From contig NZ_SKCD01000043.1 of NCBI RefSeq assembly GCF_006542765.1, forward strand, positions 1 through 37,201: a stretch of 37,201 nt of DNA. The letters run 5' to 3'. The notes beneath the pieces were generated by a model. That model saw only the letters and a list, made by a program, of their open reading frames with translations. It had not been told where the DNA came from and made no database searches. This DNA comes from Paenibacillus luteus (GTDB lineage: Bacteria > Bacillota > Bacilli > Paenibacillales > Paenibacillaceae). The position numbers were made by a program, and so were the translations under genes. Of this stretch, positions 7,436 to 16,142 are shown piece by piece. The number at the start of each line of letters is the position of its first letter. Position 1 is the first letter of the stretch.

Positions 7436-8132
7436 ATTAAGAAACTGACTTTAGCGATGCTGGCTTTCACGATTGTGGCCCTTCCCCCCCTACCAACCGT
7501 AGGCTTCGCCTATAACCCAACGCTAATTGAAAACGGTCAATTGAAGAACAACCGCATGTTGATCCCTTTACGAGCCGTATCTCAAAATTTGGGCGCTATC
7601 GTGAAGTAGAATTCGCAGCTAAAAACAATTGAAATAAAGCAAGACGATATCAATATCCTGCTTACCGTCAATTCCAAAAAGGTGATTGTCGACCATACCG
7701 AGATTGAACTGGATGTACCGGTCGAGTTAATCAATAGTATCACCTATGTTCCGCTGCGATTTATCAGCCATAAAAGATATTCGACTCCATTTCAAGTCTT
7801 TCTTTACCAATCGTTTTATTGACAATCTCATTGAAAAAGGCATGGAATCCAATCTTCAACTTGGCAATCCTGAGCATGGATATGATTATGTATCATCTGT
7901 ATATTACAAAAATAGTACAACAGCAAGATTATTAGAAACCATTACTCAAGGAGTTGACTTGTCCGGAGCAACTTATTACGTCAGCGATCGGATAGCTAAT
8001 CTTGTTTATACCGCTGGGGCGTGGAAGGTTGATAGTGTAAGTTTCCCACAGTTAAGAAGACCGCCTGTTCCCGGTTGGGAACCCGATGAGTTTGAACTTC
8101 CTTACCTACAGAATAGTGACCAGAACCGTTAG
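7436..8132 (+). pseudogene. Decayed secreted stalk-domain (copper amine oxidase N-term-like) gene
   Basis: Reading from ATT at 7436 gives a signal peptide (IKKLTLAMLAFTIVALP...) and then the stalk-domain motifs IPLRAVSQNLGA and YVPLRFIS of PF07833-type proteins. GGAGG lies 8 bases before this ATT, where an ATG is expected. An in-frame TAG at 7607 stands where the family usually has Trp. After the second motif the sense moves to another frame (about 7770), which then runs openly to 8132 with a basic, aromatic-rich C-terminal domain (RLHFKSFFTNRFIDNL...) that I do not recognise. Loss of start codon, nonsense change and frameshift or deletion point to a pseudogene. The promoter and ribosome binding site look intact. 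Confidence 0.7.
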
Positions 8133-8220
8133 ATTCATCCGCAGGTTGAAGGTTCTACCGGTTGACACTCAAATTTCAAATTAGCGCTTTACAGGTATAC
8201 TGAAATCCTACGATTATTCT

Positions 8221-8421
8221 CTATCCTAAGTCAAAAGTTGACCAGCCATTTGCTTCTAATTCTGCACATATAGCTCGGAAATGCTTATAGCCTTTACTAG
8301 AATGCAATTTTCTACACTCAATGAATTGAATTTGAGCCTGATTACCTTGGGAGTCGGTATAGATTAAGCCTATTTTATCAATAGAAACAATCACAGCGTG
8401 ATGAATTTCAATTATGCACAT
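8221..8421 (-). CDS. Small hypothetical protein, 66 aa
   Basis: I do not recognise it. AGGAGG followed by GTATAAG precedes the ATG at 8421, so the protein begins MCIIEIHHAVIV; the frame extends to 8457 without a better start. It seems to have a beta-rich N-terminal half (VIVSIDKIGLIYTDSQGNQ) and a helical C-terminus ending ELEANGWSTFDLG. It is cytoplasmic and monocistronic. The strong ribosome binding site is the main support for it being real. Confidence 0.6.
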   Translation of the reverse strand: MCIIEIHHAVIVSIDKIGLIYTDSQGNQAQIQFIECRKLHSSKGYKHFRAICAELEANGWSTFDLG

Positions 8422-8502
8422 CTTATACCCTCCTATTTCCAATATAGGCCAAATCATATCACATGCGTTTAGTCTTGGTGAATGATCGTATTAACCATCA
8501 GC

Positions 8503-9624
8503 TCAGCTAATGGCTTTACGAATGTCATAGTCGTTTAAATCAATATCTAATTCCATTCCAATCGCTAACTTCGCCAACTGGACTCCAATATAAGGGCCCA
8601 TCGTTAATCCCGAGGCCCCGAGACCGTTAGCTGCAAGAAGTCCTTCCCAATCAGGAATGGCGCCTATGACCGGAAGGAAATCGGCTGTAAAGGGGCGAAA
8701 GCCCACCCTTACTTCCTGGAATGTGCTATCTGCCAGATCAGGGGCGAATGCAAGGCATTTGCTTAAAATTTCATGCATTCCGCCAGGCGTGATCCTCGTA
8801 TCATAGCCTTCTATATTATTTTCATGAGTCGCCCCTATCACGATTTTTTGCTGTTCAAAGGCGAGCAGATATTGATCGGAAGGCGGCATAACGACCGGCC
8901 ATTTACCCGTATTTTGATTGGCGTCAGGCACCTGCAAGTGCATGATTTGCGCTTTCTGATAACTCACTTTAAAATCAATGCCTAAAGGTTGCAGCAACGT
9001 CCCTGCCCAAGCTCCTGCACAAACGATAACTAGGTGAGCCGGGTAGTGATCTGCCCCAACCGTAACACCTGTTACACGCTTGGATTGAAATTCAAGCTTA
9101 GCATTCCCATATATAAGCTCAGCCCCGTTTCTTTGCGCAGATCGAAGCAAAGCATCACGCAGTGCCCGGCCATCAACGCGGGCAGCACCGCTAATATGAA
9201 GGGATGAATATCCTTCAGCGAGCAGCGGGAAGAGCTCACGAGTCCTATGTGCATCAAGCCGAGTTATCTCTCCGATATCGGTCGCGTCTTCTATACGCTT
9301 GTAAGCTCGCTCTTCCATTTTACCGATCTTCTCCGGATCCATATGTATATTGAGGGCCCCAACCTTGGCATAGCCGGTTTCGGTTTCTCCTTCTCTTTCA
9401 AGCTCTTCAATCAGCAAAGGATAATAAGACGCTCCGGCTTTCGCAAGGCGATACCAAGCCTTATTGCGCCGCTGTGACAACCAAGGACAAATAATGCCGG
9501 CAGCTGCATCCGTAGCCTGTCCTTCATCTTTCCGATCGACGATAAGGACATCTGCTCCCTGCTTAGCCAATTGGTAAGCGGTTGATGCACCAGCTATTCC
9601 CGCTCCAATGACAATGACCTTCAT
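8503..9624 (-). CDS. FAD-dependent amine/amino-acid oxidoreductase (DadA/DAO family)
   Basis: The protein of 373 aa has the N-terminal dinucleotide-binding fingerprint VIGAGIAGASTAYQLAK (GxGxxG at Gly7-Gly12) followed by the acidic-end strand DVLIVDR. The C-terminal FAD signature is VRVGFRPFTADFLPVIGAIP and GLGASGLTMGPYIG. This is the glycine/D-amino-acid oxidase fold, which oxidises amines or D-amino acids (flavin as cofactor) in the cytoplasm. The exact substrate cannot be read from sequence. AAGGAG lies about 10 bases before the ATG. It stands alone between a small protein gene and the arabinosidase locus. Confidence 0.88.
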   Translation of the reverse strand: MKVIVIGAGIAGASTAYQLAKQGADVLIVDRKDEGQATDAAAGIICPWLSQRRNKAWYRLAKAGASYYPLLIEELEREGETETGYAKVGALNIHMDPEKIGKMEERAYKRIEDATDIGEITRLDAHRTRELFPLLAEGYSSLHISGAARVDGRALRDALLRSAQRNGAELIYGNAKLEFQSKRVTGVTVGADHYPAHLVIVCAGAWAGTLLQPLGIDFKVSYQKAQIMHLQVPDANQNTGKWPVVMPPSDQYLLAFEQQKIVIGATHENNIEGYDTRITPGGMHEILSKCLAFAPDLADSTFQEVRVGFRPFTADFLPVIGAIPDWEGLLAANGLGASGLTMGPYIGVQLAKLAIGMELDIDLNDYDIRKAIS

Positions 9625-9836
9625 GCTAATTTCACTCCTTTATGTAATCGTTCTTCCTATTATAACGACATCTTTATCAAATAGAAAAAGCTGTTGAACT
9701 CACGCAGTAGTTGCCTTCCACTTGGTTTCCATCCCCTAAATGTAAGTAGTGCCGCGCAACCTCATTGTACCTGATAGCTAGTATGCCGTCATAACTCATC
9801 ATATAACTTTTCTCATAATGGATGTGACATATGTAA

Positions 9837-9865
9837 AAAACGCCAGCTTATACGGCTGGCGTTTT
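9837..9865 (-). terminator. Terminator overlapping the GH51 stop codon
   Basis: The stem AAAACGCCAGC / GCTGGCGTTTT with a 7-base loop is followed by TTTTTT on the minus strand. The TAA of the GH51 gene (9848-9850) lies in the loop, so the last codons (KTPAV) form one arm. Confidence 0.88.
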
Positions 9866-12247
9866 GATTCTAAATACGGTAACGGAGTGTGCCGGAAACT
9901 CATGAGAAAAGCTGTTTCCTTCGAACGAAAAGCCGCACTGAACCGGCACAATCTTCTGAGGCTGCTCGAAGCTGTTCTCATCCTCAAGTGAATGACCTGA
10001 TAGTTCATAGCTTTCAACGATGTGTTCGCCTGACTCTATCCAATCTTCCAAAGCGATGTCTGCTGATACGACGACGTCCTGTATATTGACAACCTTTACA
10101 ATCGTGTCGCCTGTTATATCATCTGCGCTCGAGGAACTGTAGAGTGGTTGGATAATGGGCTGCTTATCAACCGTATCATTAATGAGCTCTCCATTAATGT
10201 AAGCACGTATCCGTCTTCCCGATACTTCTAGCACAAGCTCATAGTTGACGTCAGTTTCGACGGCGAACAAGCTTTGGGTTAAGCAGGAATTGCGATTATT
10301 TACGCGGGAGCTGATCATGGAATCTTGATTTTGCCAGCCGCCGATTTCCCAGAACAATTGGTTTTGTTCGTCTGATTGGCCAAAGTACACGACAAAGCCT
10401 TTAGATCCGTCAATCCTCTTAGCCGTCATGTACAGCGTATAGTTAGTCCAATCCGTATCGCCAAGTCGAACAGTTCGTTTCGTCTTTCCTTCAAGGCGAG
10501 CCTCCTCGGTATCCGACAGCTCGGCTGTCCAACCTGCGAATGACCGCTCTTCGCTTGTATCGTTGTTCACAATGCGCACGTCCGAGAAGTTAACGCTGCT
10601 GGCGTTCGCGGCCAGCTCGATTGTGCCATTTATTGGCTTCGCCTCTCCGACTTGAGGCTTCGAGAAGCCGCTCGCTTCAATGTGAAGCAATTGGTCTCCT
10701 TGATGATTCATGAACAACTTCTGCACATAATAGTTTGGCGTTCCGAACACCTCATGGTTGTTGAACCAGATGAGATCGGGCTTCCAGTTCACATAATCGA
10801 CGTTACAGAGCATAGGCGCATAACATGCTAACCCAACCGCATGGGCATTACGCTCCAAGCCGATCATAAAGGCCGCTTCAGTGATTGCATTATAATAGGT
10901 GTTTCCCCATGAGGCGTATTCTCCCAAAAACACCTTTGGTTCATCAGCCTTGAACCCATCATAACGATTGAAGTTAGCCAGAAACCATTCCGGAGATTGA
11001 TAGTAATGCTCATCCACTAGATCTGAGCCGTTCTCCCGTGCTGACTGCCAGCCCCTCTCATATTCGCCACCGGCCGCAAACGGGCCGCTGGAATTAATGA
11101 TTTTCATAGCCGGATACTTCGCTTTAATCGCTTGATGGAAATAGCTGTACCGCTCGAAGAAAGGTTCACCGACCTCTTCGTTGCCAATGCCGATATATTC
11201 GAGCCCGAATGGTTCTGGGTGACCAAGTTCAGCTCGGATAGCTCCCCATTCCGTCGAGTGATCACCATTTGCGAATTCGATCAGATCAAGTGCATCATCG
11301 ATCCACGGGCCTAGCTCGTCAATTGGAACGATCCGTTTATGATGAGGGTCATACCCGCCTGGCAGGATGGGAATCGGCTTTGCGCCAATGTCCTCGCAAA
11401 ACAGGAAATATTCGTAATAGCCTAAACCAAGCGTCTGATTATATTGCCAATTGTTCCTTCTTGAAGGACGCTGCTCAGCAGGACCGATCGTATTTTTCCA
11501 ACGGTACATCGAATTTCGGTCATCCGGATTCAGGGAGCCGTCATGTACGAGGCAGCCACCGGGAAAACGCATGAACTTCGGCTTCAGATCAGCCAGCAAA
11601 GACGCGATATCTTCCCGCAGCCCGTTCGTACGTCCGAGGAATGTCTTCACTGGGAACAACGAGACCATATCCACATACAGCTTACCTGATCCGCCTGTCG
11701 TAATCGCCAGCCTGCTGCTGTAATTCGTTTCATTAACAGTAATGATAGCCTCGTATCTTCTCCATTCGGAAGAGTCTACTACAACTGTCGTATCTCCATG
11801 AATGATACCTGCCTTGCTTTCAATCGTAATACGGACAGGTTCGGCCAAGCTCTGTTCGCGCCTCGCGTAAAAGGAGAATCGATATTCTTCCCCCTCCCGA
11901 ACAGAGATTCCCGAATTGAAGCCGACATTCGCGATTCCAACTCCATCACCCGGCTTATCAATGGCAATAACAGCGTAATGTCTATTACGTTCATTCATCG
12001 GTTGCAAGTCCTCAATCAAGAGCTCGGCCTGTCCGCCGCCTCTCTCGATTTTCTCCCAAGCGGTCAGTGAATGAAAATCCGGATGATCGATCGGATCAAA
12101 CTCGAACGAACGGTTGCGGATTAGCTCTGCATAAAGTCCACCATCGGCCGCATGGTTCAAGTCCTCGAAGAAAATACCGAATAAATCGCCAAGTTCGGCA
12201 CCGCGTTGCTTCGTGTGTATCGTTAGCTTTCCTTGATTCTCACTCAT
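9848..12247 (-). CDS. Intracellular alpha-L-arabinofuranosidase, GH51 family
   Basis: The protein of 799 aa lacks a signal peptide, so it acts on imported oligosaccharides. It opens with the GH51 segment FGIFFEDLNHAADGGLYAE, followed by a carbohydrate-binding-like beta-sandwich (about residues 60-200). The catalytic barrel has MRFPGGC, the acid/base Glu357 in GIGNEE and the nucleophile Glu443 in FLGEYASWGN. A further concanavalin-like insertion (about 555-700) precedes the C-terminal beta domain, making it longer than the roughly 500-aa minimal GH51. It removes terminal arabinofuranosyl groups from arabinan or arabinoxylan fragments. GGAGGAG precedes the ATG. It is the second gene of the GH43-GH51 pair, 48 bases after GH43, and ends in a strong terminator. 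Confidence 0.93.
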   Translation of the reverse strand: MSENQGKLTIHTKQRGAELGDLFGIFFEDLNHAADGGLYAELIRNRSFEFDPIDHPDFHSLTAWEKIERGGGQAELLIEDLQPMNERNRHYAVIAIDKPGDGVGIANVGFNSGISVREGEEYRFSFYARREQSLAEPVRITIESKAGIIHGDTTVVVDSSEWRRYEAIITVNETNYSSRLAITTGGSGKLYVDMVSLFPVKTFLGRTNGLREDIASLLADLKPKFMRFPGGCLVHDGSLNPDDRNSMYRWKNTIGPAEQRPSRRNNWQYNQTLGLGYYEYFLFCEDIGAKPIPILPGGYDPHHKRIVPIDELGPWIDDALDLIEFANGDHSTEWGAIRAELGHPEPFGLEYIGIGNEEVGEPFFERYSYFHQAIKAKYPAMKIINSSGPFAAGGEYERGWQSARENGSDLVDEHYYQSPEWFLANFNRYDGFKADEPKVFLGEYASWGNTYYNAITEAAFMIGLERNAHAVGLACYAPMLCNVDYVNWKPDLIWFNNHEVFGTPNYYVQKLFMNHQGDQLLHIEASGFSKPQVGEAKPINGTIELAANASSVNFSDVRIVNNDTSEERSFAGWTAELSDTEEARLEGKTKRTVRLGDTDWTNYTLYMTAKRIDGSKGFVVYFGQSDEQNQLFWEIGGWQNQDSMISSRVNNRNSCLTQSLFAVETDVNYELVLEVSGRRIRAYINGELINDTVDKQPIIQPLYSSSSADDITGDTIVKVVNIQDVVVSADIALEDWIESGEHIVESYELSGHSLEDENSFEQPQKIVPVQCGFSFEGNSFSHEFPAHSVTVFRIKTPAV

Positions 12248-12295
12248 TTAACATCTCCTCCATTAACCGATATCCAGTGATCGACATCAATATGC

Positions 12296-13225
12296 TTATC
12301 CTCCATATCGTTCTAGCAATCTATCGTATTCAAGCTGGGTAACAGGAATCACCGAACCATGCCGCGGCGATGCTGGCAAAGAGAAGTGCTCGGGCAAGGC
12401 CCAATTACCGGAGCTCAAATCCGTTGTTTCAAGTGGAATATAGCCACGATCCACGTATTCGTCAATGAATGCGTACCACTTGTCTTCTGTGTTTGATTTG
12501 AAAATAATCGGCCCTTCACCTTGTTTTAAATACGGCTGCTCGACGCTTTCATTAATAAGCTTATAGTTTAGATCATCGAAGGAATCGCCTGATTCCTGTA
12601 TAATGTTGCGTCCTTTGCTAATCCGATACACTTTGCCCCTAGCTTCTATCATCGTTGTATCAATGACCGAATACCCATAATCCATATATATTTGCGGTTT
12701 GCTGAACGAAACGAAATCTTTCGTAGTGGCATACAACATTCGATGATAACCTTCCGCTTCATCACCCAAATGGTCGCTGTCCAACATGGAAGCCCAAAAG
12801 ACATGGTATACGTCGGAGCTGCTATCCCGGAATACTTCCGGTGCCCACGTGCAGCCTGCCCCCTCCGGCGCTAGCTCTACCATCAACTGCTGTGACCAAT
12901 CAACAAGATCCGATGAATTCCAAATCATGATCGAACGGCTTCCAGCCGTAACTGCTCGTTTCCAATCGCCATTGCCGTGTATCCGCAGATCGGTCGCCAC
13001 CAAATAAAACGAATCGCCAAGTGGAGATCGGACGATATACGGGTCGCGAACCCCCTTCTCCCCCATCGTAGAAACAAGAACGGGCCGTCCTCCGTTCAGC
13101 TCTCTCCAAGCCAATGCGTTATTGCCTTCACTAAGCGCAAAATACACTTGTTCCCCGTCCTCATACCGCTCGCCCTTAAAATAAGCGAACAAATAACCCG
13201 CGTACTGTTCCATATTAGCTGCCAT
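12296..13225 (-). CDS. Glycoside hydrolase family 43 (arabinosidase/xylosidase type)
   Basis: A five-bladed-propeller glycosidase of about 309 aa. The three GH43 acidic residues are visible: the base Asp in GVRDPYIVR, the pKa-modulating Asp in SVIDTTMIEARGKVY and the acid Glu in KQGEGPIIF. TWAPEVF is also typical. It has no signal peptide and no extra C-terminal beta-sandwich, so it is a minimal intracellular enzyme. With GH51 beside it, an arabino-oligosaccharide substrate is likely, but xylosidase activity is possible. The start is uncertain: ATG at 13225 is taken; GTG at 13234 is too close to AAGGA, and ATG at 13213 has no obvious site. It is the first gene of the GH43-GH51 operon and divergent from the AraC regulator. 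Confidence 0.88.
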   Translation of the reverse strand: MAANMEQYAGYLFAYFKGERYEDGEQVYFALSEGNNALAWRELNGGRPVLVSTMGEKGVRDPYIVRSPLGDSFYLVATDLRIHGNGDWKRAVTAGSRSIMIWNSSDLVDWSQQLMVELAPEGAGCTWAPEVFRDSSSDVYHVFWASMLDSDHLGDEAEGYHRMLYATTKDFVSFSKPQIYMDYGYSVIDTTMIEARGKVYRISKGRNIIQESGDSFDDLNYKLINESVEQPYLKQGEGPIIFKSNTEDKWYAFIDEYVDRGYIPLETTDLSSGNWALPEHFSLPASPRHGSVIPVTQLEYDRLLERYGG

Positions 13226-13369
13226 TGATATCACTCATCCTTATAGCTGAAATATTATCCATAAAAAGAATAGTACACTACCTTATTTTCCAACTTTATT
13301 GCACAATCGTAAATGATGTATGATAGGTATTAACTGATTTATTGTCCAAATATCAATGGAGGGATCACA

Positions 13370-14164
13370 TTGATTCAAATCAAGAGATGTGGCTATAATG
13401 TCACGCATGAAGAAGGGTTCATCGTCGACCGCCCCGAAGGCTCCGGAGACTATTTATTTTTACTGTTCCGCAGCAAAATGGAAATCGAATCACAAGGAAA
13501 ATTAATGATTACAGAGCAAAATAGCTACATCCTGTTTGGCAAAGGCAGCAGACAATACTATAAAGTCATCGAGAAACCGATGGTTCATGATTGGTTCCAC
13601 TTCGATTCCGACGAAATGAACGAGCTTTTCCAGCAGCTCCAACTGCCGCTTAATACGGTCATGACGGCTCATGATCCCTTTTATATTTCCAGAAAAATAA
13701 GCGAGCTGCAAAGCGAGCATGTCCATAACGGCCCTTACATGCGCGAGATTATGGATGCTACCGTGCGATGTCTGTTTATGAAATTAAGCGAAATGCACAG
13801 CCGAATCGACACCAACCATCATATCAGCAAGCATTATGATCAATTTATTAATCTTCGCAATGTGATCTATAATACACCTTCGATTTCGTATTCGATCGAT
13901 GAGCTTGCGGCAAACATGAATATGAGCCGATCGCATTTTCAACAGCTGTACAAAGAGATATTTGGCGTGTCCGTTATTAATGACGTCATTCACAATCGAC
14001 TCGAATATGCGCTGCATCAATTAGAAAATTCCACTCATGATATTAAGACGATCGCAGAGCTTTGCGGATATGACAACGAGGTTCACTTCATGAGACAATT
14101 CAAGAAGAGCGTGCACTTGACGCCTACCGAATATCGCCGTAAATATCGATCATCCGCAACGTAA
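13370..14164 (+). CDS. AraC-family transcriptional regulator
   Basis: The protein of 264 aa has an N-terminal cupin-like sensing region (about 1-110, with YLFLLFRS and YILFGKGSRQYY) and a C-terminal AraC DNA-binding domain (about 165-262). The two helix-turn-helix motifs are ISYSIDELAANMNMSRSHFQQLYKE and DIKTIAELCGYDNEVHFMRQFKK, ending TPTEYRRKY. The start is TTG at 13370, preceded by GGAGGG with a good spacer. It is divergent from GH43-GH51 with a 144-base shared promoter region, so it probably controls them in response to an arabinose-containing sugar. Its end lies only 20 bases from the convergent permease gene. A weak TTATTG-N17-TATGAT lies upstream. Confidence 0.9.
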   Translation: MIQIKRCGYNVTHEEGFIVDRPEGSGDYLFLLFRSKMEIESQGKLMITEQNSYILFGKGSRQYYKVIEKPMVHDWFHFDSDEMNELFQQLQLPLNTVMTAHDPFYISRKISELQSEHVHNGPYMREIMDATVRCLFMKLSEMHSRIDTNHHISKHYDQFINLRNVIYNTPSISYSIDELAANMNMSRSHFQQLYKEIFGVSVINDVIHNRLEYALHQLENSTHDIKTIAELCGYDNEVHFMRQFKKSVHLTPTEYRRKYRSSAT

Positions 14165-14184
14165 TCCTTATCTTAACGGATAAG

Positions 14185-15105
14185 CTAGCCTTTGACCGAT
14201 CCTACAAGAACGCCTTTAACAAAAAACTTCTGTGCGAATGGGTACATAATAATCATTGGAATTGAAGCAATAACCATCGCTGCGAGCTCAATCGTCTGTG
14301 CTGTCACCGGCCCTTGTCCTTGCGTACCGTTCAACAGCGAGGATACGGCCAGATTCGTACCCTGCATACTCATCATATTTTCAACCGCACGATTAGATTG
14401 AATTAATCTTAGAATCATATATTGCAGCGTCTGCAAGTCGTTCGATTGCGTGAAGTATAACGTCGTGCCATAATCGTTCCAGACGCCAACAGCCGTGAAC
14501 ACGCCTAATGCGGCAAGCACCGGCTTGGACAGGGGGACAACGATTTGTAGAAATATTCGAAACTCACTTGCCCCGTCTAACTTAGCCGATTCGAAGAGCG
14601 CTTCAGGCAGCGCCTTGTAATTAGCGTTAAATATAATAACGTTCCAGAATCCCGCAAATAGCGAGGGCAGAATATAGACAAGATAATGATCATACAGCCC
14701 TAGCCAATTCATCAGCATAAAGGAAGGAATAATCCCGCCACTGAAATACATGCTCATAAAGCCGATAATGACATAAAATCTCTTCCCTCTCAAATACGTT
14801 CTGGAAAAAGCATAAGCGAACATCGCCGTATATAAGATAGATACTGTTGTTACAATAATGGTACGAGAAGCTGTAATCCACAGCGCCTTCATGATCCCGG
14901 GATCGGATAGGACTGCCGACCAGCTTCCCCATGTAAACTCACGCGGCAGCAAAAAGACGGGGCCTCGCGCAAGGTCGGCGCCACTGTTCAATGAGCTTAT
15001 TAACGAAAACCAAAACGGATATAACGTGACAACCATCAGGATAATCATGATTACGACGGTTGTTAGAGTAAATATGCGCTCACCTGCCGTTTTTCCTCCA
15101 ACCAT
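14185..15105 (-). CDS. Carbohydrate ABC transporter permease (MalG/YtcP type)
   Basis: The integral membrane protein of 306 aa has about six helices. The EAA loop that contacts the ATPase is seen as ALFESAKLDGASEFRIFLQI followed by VVPLSKP. The C-terminus PFAQKFFVKGVLVGSVKG is characteristic of the YtcP/LplC branch. It forms the sugar pore with the second permease encoded 12 bases upstream. GAGGAGAG precedes the ATG. No ATPase gene follows; the operon ends against the convergent AraC gene. A short hairpin, CTTATC-TTAACG-GATAAG, at about 14169-14186 has no T-run. Confidence 0.92.
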   Translation of the reverse strand: MVGGKTAGERIFTLTTVVIMIILMVVTLYPFWFSLISSLNSGADLARGPVFLLPREFTWGSWSAVLSDPGIMKALWITASRTIIVTTVSILYTAMFAYAFSRTYLRGKRFYVIIGFMSMYFSGGIIPSFMLMNWLGLYDHYLVYILPSLFAGFWNVIIFNANYKALPEALFESAKLDGASEFRIFLQIVVPLSKPVLAALGVFTAVGVWNDYGTTLYFTQSNDLQTLQYMILRLIQSNRAVENMMSMQGTNLAVSSLLNGTQGQGPVTAQTIELAAMVIASIPMIIMYPFAQKFFVKGVLVGSVKG

Positions 15106-15117
15106 GCAGCTCTCTCC

Positions 15118-16056
15118 TCAAAACAACCCTGTTTTTGTTAGTTTTCTCGACAATGTATTCGCGCCAACGAGCAGCAACAATGCAAACACGGTCTTCAATA
15201 AGCCGATGGCCGTAGCCGATGCGAATTGGAACTGCAGCAAACCAGTCTGGTAGACGTACGTATCGATAACTTGGCTCATCGGCAAATTAAGCGGGTTTTG
15301 CAGTACAAAAATTTGCGTAAAGTTGTTATTCAACATACCGCTCACAGCAAATATGATCAACACCATCATGGTAGGTAATATTCCTGGAATGGTGATATGG
15401 AACATCCGTTTGATGCGTCCGGCCCCGTCGATCGCGGCAGCTTCGTATAAGCTTTGATCAACTCCCGCCATTGCGGCCAAATAAAGAATAGCTCCCCAGC
15501 CAATATCCTTCAGCAGCCCCGTTCCGATCGCAACACCCCAAAAGTATTTGGGATCAGCCAAAAATTGAATCGGCTTGTCGATCAAATTCAGCTCCATAAG
15601 CAGAACGTTGACAATACCTGTAGAGTTAAGCAGCGTAATGAATAAGCCACCGAAAATAACCCAAGAAAGAAAATGTGGAAGATACGTCACGGTCTGAACG
15701 AACGATTTGAACTTGTGATGCTTGATTTCATTAAGCAATAAGGCAAATATTACGGTTACAGGAATGCCAATCAAAGCACTCAAAAGATTGATACCTAACG
15801 TATTTCTGACCATTGGCCAAAATTGAAAGTTAGTAAAAAGCCGGGTGAAATGTTGAAAATCATTCCATTCGCTTGTGAAAATCCCTTTGATTCCCATGAT
15901 CGGCTCAAAGTTTTTGAAAGCCATCAACAAACCGAATAAAGGCGTAAAATCAAATATGAAAATAAACAATACAGCAGGCAACAACATGATTAAAAGTTCG
16001 AATTGCGTCCGAAAGTCATAACCTAATCGAAAGCCCTTCCTTTTTTGCGACGACAT
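15118..16056 (-). CDS. Carbohydrate ABC transporter permease (MalF/LplB type)
   Basis: The membrane protein of 312 aa starts in the LplB style (basic N-terminus, then LLIMLLPAVLFIFIFDFTPLFGL and MAFKNF). The EAA loop is QSLYEAAAIDGAGRIKRMF, then ITIPGILPT. It is the partner permease of the gene at 14185-15105 and of the binding protein upstream. The ending LSRKLTKTGLF is typical. The gap to the binding-protein gene is 86 bases and holds a hairpin; the gap to the second permease is 12 bases, so the two permeases are co-translated. Confidence 0.92.
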   Translation of the reverse strand: MSSQKRKGFRLGYDFRTQFELLIMLLPAVLFIFIFDFTPLFGLLMAFKNFEPIMGIKGIFTSEWNDFQHFTRLFTNFQFWPMVRNTLGINLLSALIGIPVTVIFALLLNEIKHHKFKSFVQTVTYLPHFLSWVIFGGLFITLLNSTGIVNVLLMELNLIDKPIQFLADPKYFWGVAIGTGLLKDIGWGAILYLAAMAGVDQSLYEAAAIDGAGRIKRMFHITIPGILPTMMVLIIFAVSGMLNNNFTQIFVLQNPLNLPMSQVIDTYVYQTGLLQFQFASATAIGLLKTVFALLLLVGANTLSRKLTKTGLF

Positions 16057-16093
16057 TGCTGTCCCTCCATCCTACACAGTCGATGCCAAAGAA

Positions 16094-16110
16094 CGCCTTG
16101 CTCAAAGGCG
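16094..16110 (-). promoter_or_regulatory. Intercistronic hairpin after the binding-protein gene
   Basis: CGCCTT-N5-AAGGCG forms a small hairpin without a T-run between the binding-protein stop and the first permease. Such hairpins often stabilise the upstream message or reduce read-through, giving more binding protein than permease. Confidence 0.4.
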
Positions 16111-16142
16111 CACTTTGACACCTCAATCCTGTTAATCAGCGA

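Noticed and set aside
13235..13369. cre site or tandem repeats for the AraC regulator between GH43 and araC
   Set aside because: I looked for a cre match and for the CGAACGG motif and found neither; only weak promoter-like boxes are present.
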